Source of the DNA: Rhynchopus sp. YZ270_cl-10
Lineage: Eukaryota; Euglenozoa; Diplonemea; Diplonemida; Diplonemidae
Length of the DNA stretch: 64,000 nt
Direction of reading: 5' to 3'
Assembly (NCBI GenBank): GCA_964035575.1
Contig: OZ037870.1
Span: 682,001 to 746,000, forward strand
Made by a program: the position numbers and the translations under genes
The notes under the pieces: model-generated
Databases searched by the model: none
What the model saw: the letters and a program-made list of their open reading frames with translations, nothing else
What the model was told of the DNA's origin: nothing
In this document: positions 61,688 through 64,000 of the stretch, one piece after another
Position numbering within the stretch: position 1 is the stretch's first letter
Layout: each line of letters opens with the position of its first letter

Positions 61688-62531
61688 GGCGTGTCCCAGT
61701 GTGTGTGGTGTGACGTTGTGATAGGACTCGCAGCGTAGTATCGATTTCATCTTTTCTTCAACAACAATTTCGACGATGTTTTCTATTTGTGCACTTTTTT
61801 ACTTTTTTGTACAACCTTATGATGAACAGTACAGGGCATTTTTGCACTGAATCAGTAGGGTGTGCAGCAACGTTGTGTATTATTGAAACTGGACGTGTGC
61901 CCCGCTGCATAGCATCTCTCAATACAACATGTTGTTCTTTTTCCACGCACGTGCCTGCATTAACCATGATGTTTCTGCACGTTTTTAAATTCACTTTTTC
62001 GATTGTTATTTTTTTTTTGAGCGAAAGTCTAGTCGTGCCTCAAACCTGTACACGAGATGCAGCAACCTCGTCTGTTCACATGAAAGGTAAAATACCACGC
62101 ATGTTTCCCAAAAAAAAAAAAAAAAACAACAAACAAAGCGAATATTTTACCACTGAGGTTTTGTGAGTGCAGGTCAGACACTTTGCATCAATGCCGCATC
62201 TTGAGAAGAAAGGGGTGCTTTTGTCCACCCCTTGTCATGTTTTCTGCTTTATCGGAAAGTGTGAACAAATCTTCAGAGGTCGTGTATCACGTCAACTCCC
62301 GTATGTTAGCAACTGCCGTGAGTGCGAGTTTGGTTTGATTGTTTGGGTGACCAGACAGCCGCAAATATCCATCCGTGCACACTTCCTCAACAGAGTGTGT
62401 GGCGTGTTGCGATCTGCCAATCCAAAAGCACACATGCAGCGGGTGTCAGGCCCAGGTGACAGGGGTGTTTTGTTGTTATTGTTGCGTTTCGCTTTATTTT
62501 CATTTTTTATTTTTCGCTTCATTTTTATTTC

Positions 62532-62582
62532 AAGGTGACTAAGCACGAGAGGCTTAGTGTCATCTTACAAACTTCTCTTATT
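62532..62582 (+). repeat. Stem-loop repeat family A, complete copy
   Basis: CAAGGTGACTAAGCACGAGA, GGCTTAGTGTCATCTTAC, AAACTTCTCTTATTTTTCAG. The stem is perfect. Family B starts immediately after it. Confidence 0.85.
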
Positions 62583-62585
62583 TTT

Positions 62586-62640
62586 CAGTGCCTGCGTCTT
62601 CCGATGAACGATGGGGCGTTTGCACTTTTAACCTCTCCTT
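62586..62640 (+). repeat. Stem-loop repeat family B, 5'-truncated, directly after family A
   Basis: CAGTGCCTGCGTCTTCCGATG, GATGGGGCGTTTGCACTTTT, AACCTCTCC. Confidence 0.8.
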
Positions 62641-63513
62641 CTTTTCTGAGTTGACACCACAGTGCGCGTCTATCCTAGCCTAGCCGCTGTCTGTGTTTGC
62701 CGACTCGCCTTTGCAGTTTTATTTGATTCTGTGATTTTTGTGGGTGTGGTGCATGAAGCAGTGTTCTGTTGTCCCTCATTTCTGCGTCTGCCTTGCAGAG
62801 GGCATGTGCACCGTCACTTTCGCATGTTCACTACTTTCTTTCTCTCTGATTTGGTAACTCTACCTTTTCATAATTGTTATTTTCTCACTTTTTTGTTCTT
62901 TGTAAATATCTGTGGGCAGTTGCGCTCATATTTTTTGCTTCCCAAAACATACAACATTTTAAGAATAAGAAAGGCAATAACATTTTTGTTGATCACTAGA
63001 CCTATGCTTCCAACCTATGATCAATTTATTGAATGCATGTGTTGAAATACTTTCTTTAAGTATTTCTTTATTAGATGTGTGTGCACGAAAAGGTATTCAA
63101 CTTTCAAGTTTACTTTAATGTGATTGCCTTTCGTGACAGTATGCTTTTGTTCTTTGCCTTTTGTGAGGACCCACACCACTCACGCTTTGCAGTGTTGCAT
63201 TCCCATTTTTGTCTTTGTGGAGAAGCATGATTTTGTGATGATTCGGCAGAAAGTTCTGCTGCTGCGGTTGTCTGGGAAGGACCCCTTTGAAAGGGCGGGT
63301 CTTTCCTGACGACGTTGTCCACATTCTGCTTCTCCTTGACACCCCCACCCCTTCGGCGGACGTTCCCTCCATGTCAAGAGTGCAGAAGGGGGTGCATAGC
63401 TGCGCGTCTCTTCAGTCTCTGTCATGTTTTATTGGAGGATTTTTGAAAAGGAAAAAAAAAACAGAGCTTCTCACTTTTGTGCATCCACCCCCACCACAAC
63501 CAACAGATCAGCA

Positions 63514-63775
63514 CTGCAGATGAGCAGACTCTAGGAAATGCTCTCTGCCTCTTGTGGCCTGCAGCATGCCGAGTTCCTGCGAGAGACATCCTTTCCCTTT
63601 CCCTTGCCTCTTTTCTGAAAGTGATTTTGTTGTTGTGAGTTTTTGGCGCATGATCGACACTTTGACGAACGACGTCCCGCAACACTGCAGACTGCAGGAC
63701 ATCTTGACGCCCGCTAATCACGGGAATCATGGAGACACATACGTTCGCTGTCTGAGCCACTCACACAACTCACAC
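63514..63775 (+). repeat. Dispersed repeat family D, copy 5 (partial R)
   Basis: Starts CTGCAGATGAGCAGACTC and ends CACACAACTCACAC, the same right end as copies 1 and 3. Block I is absent. Confidence 0.9.
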
Positions 63776-64000
63776 CACACCAGAACAAACGTTCCTTCTT
63801 TCCCCGATGATATTCCCTTTCACTCAATCTCTTTACCAATCGAGTGTCCCTGCTCTCGCACTTAACCCCCTTCGGGTAAAATGGTGCAACCAACAACCCT
63901 TCGACTGCATTTCTCTTACCATTTTGGCCAGCAATCGTCTCCTCAGTACCCATCTTGGCATTTTCTTTTCTTTCTTTCAATATCGACAAATACCACAAAA
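63776..64000. other. Window end; possible start of another gene
   Basis: An ATG at 63881 (AAAATGGTGCAACC) opens a frame that runs to the window end. Its position, about 105 bp after a D copy, matches the D-then-gene layout seen four times, but the peptide (MVQPTTLRLHFSYHFGQQ) is too short to judge. Confidence 0.25.

Larger units (their letters stand above)
61688..63513. other. Gene-free spacer
   Basis: AT-rich, with family A at 62532-62582 and family B at 62586-62640 in tandem. Several long frames are low complexity or Phe/Leu-rich and lack convincing start or splice context, so I do not call a gene. Confidence 0.5.

Noticed and set aside
61758-63372. Several 60-127-residue frames in the last spacer
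   Set aside because: They are Phe/Leu/Cys-rich translations of AT-rich DNA, overlap repeats A and B, and show no conserved motif.
11708-63760. Recurrent minus-strand frames starting MAQTANVCVSMIPVISG as a conserved gene family
   Set aside because: They recur because repeat D recurs. The different copies diverge at random with respect to codon position and the frame runs through a (CCCTTT)n tract. At best it is decayed element sequence, not a host gene family.

Overview
The window is nuclear DNA from a eukaryotic microbe. Coding regions are GC-balanced and clearly protein-like. They are separated by long AT-rich spacers full of homopolymer runs, palindromes and dispersed repeats. Most genes are intronless or carry a few introns of about 120-540 bp that begin almost always with GTATG and end in a short A/C-rich stretch plus CAG. 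A branch-like AAC often lies close to the acceptor, as known from fornicate metamonads. The mitochondrial-type S-adenosylmethionine carrier shows that a mitochondrion or mitochondrion-related organelle exists. My best guess is a free-living excavate or fornicate-like flagellate (Kipferlia/Carpediemonas-like), but that is inference from style and not a proven identity.

Layout. About 1.5-6.6 kb: a small membrane protein, a basic unknown protein and a Na+/H+ exchanger with a cyclic-nucleotide-binding-like tail. 6.6-12.9 kb: no convincing gene; stem-loop repeats, a fold-back element with a provable 4-bp target duplication, and the first copy of a long dispersed repeat (family D). 12.9-20.9 kb: a methyltransferase, two diverged tandem paralogues of a cysteine-rich secreted protein separated by repeats, and a prolyl-4-hydroxylase-like enzyme. 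22.9-25.9 kb: a PPEF/PP7-like phosphatase with IQ, EF-hand and PX domains in one chain. 27.3-29.4 kb: a multi-exon kelch protein. 29.4-33.4 kb: gene-free, with a broken LSU rRNA fragment and many stem-loop repeats. 33.5-37.1 kb: a Ctf4/WDHD1-like replisome scaffold. 37.2-38.1 kb: a fold-back element packed with GCGATCGC. 40.1-48.2 kb: a coiled-coil/adenosine-kinase-like fusion, the polyadenylation factor WDR33/Pfs2, and a nucleoplasmin-domain protein. 50.0-50.9 kb: the SAM carrier. 53.7-55.4 kb: an unknown disordered protein. 56-59.5 kb: a D copy with a reverse-transcriptase relic, itself interrupted by a TA-flanked inverted-repeat element that contains another fold-back. 59.6-61.7 kb: a secreted protein with cysteine-rich modules and WD40 repeats. 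61.7-64 kb: repeats and a fifth D copy.

Two window-wide patterns stand out. All 15 recognised genes are on the + strand. Three families of short stem-loop repeats (A, B and C below), more than 30 copies in spacers and introns, all seem to lie in that same orientation. Four of five family D copies end 50-190 bp before a start codon, also always in one orientation. Elements were compared by eye only; no search was run.
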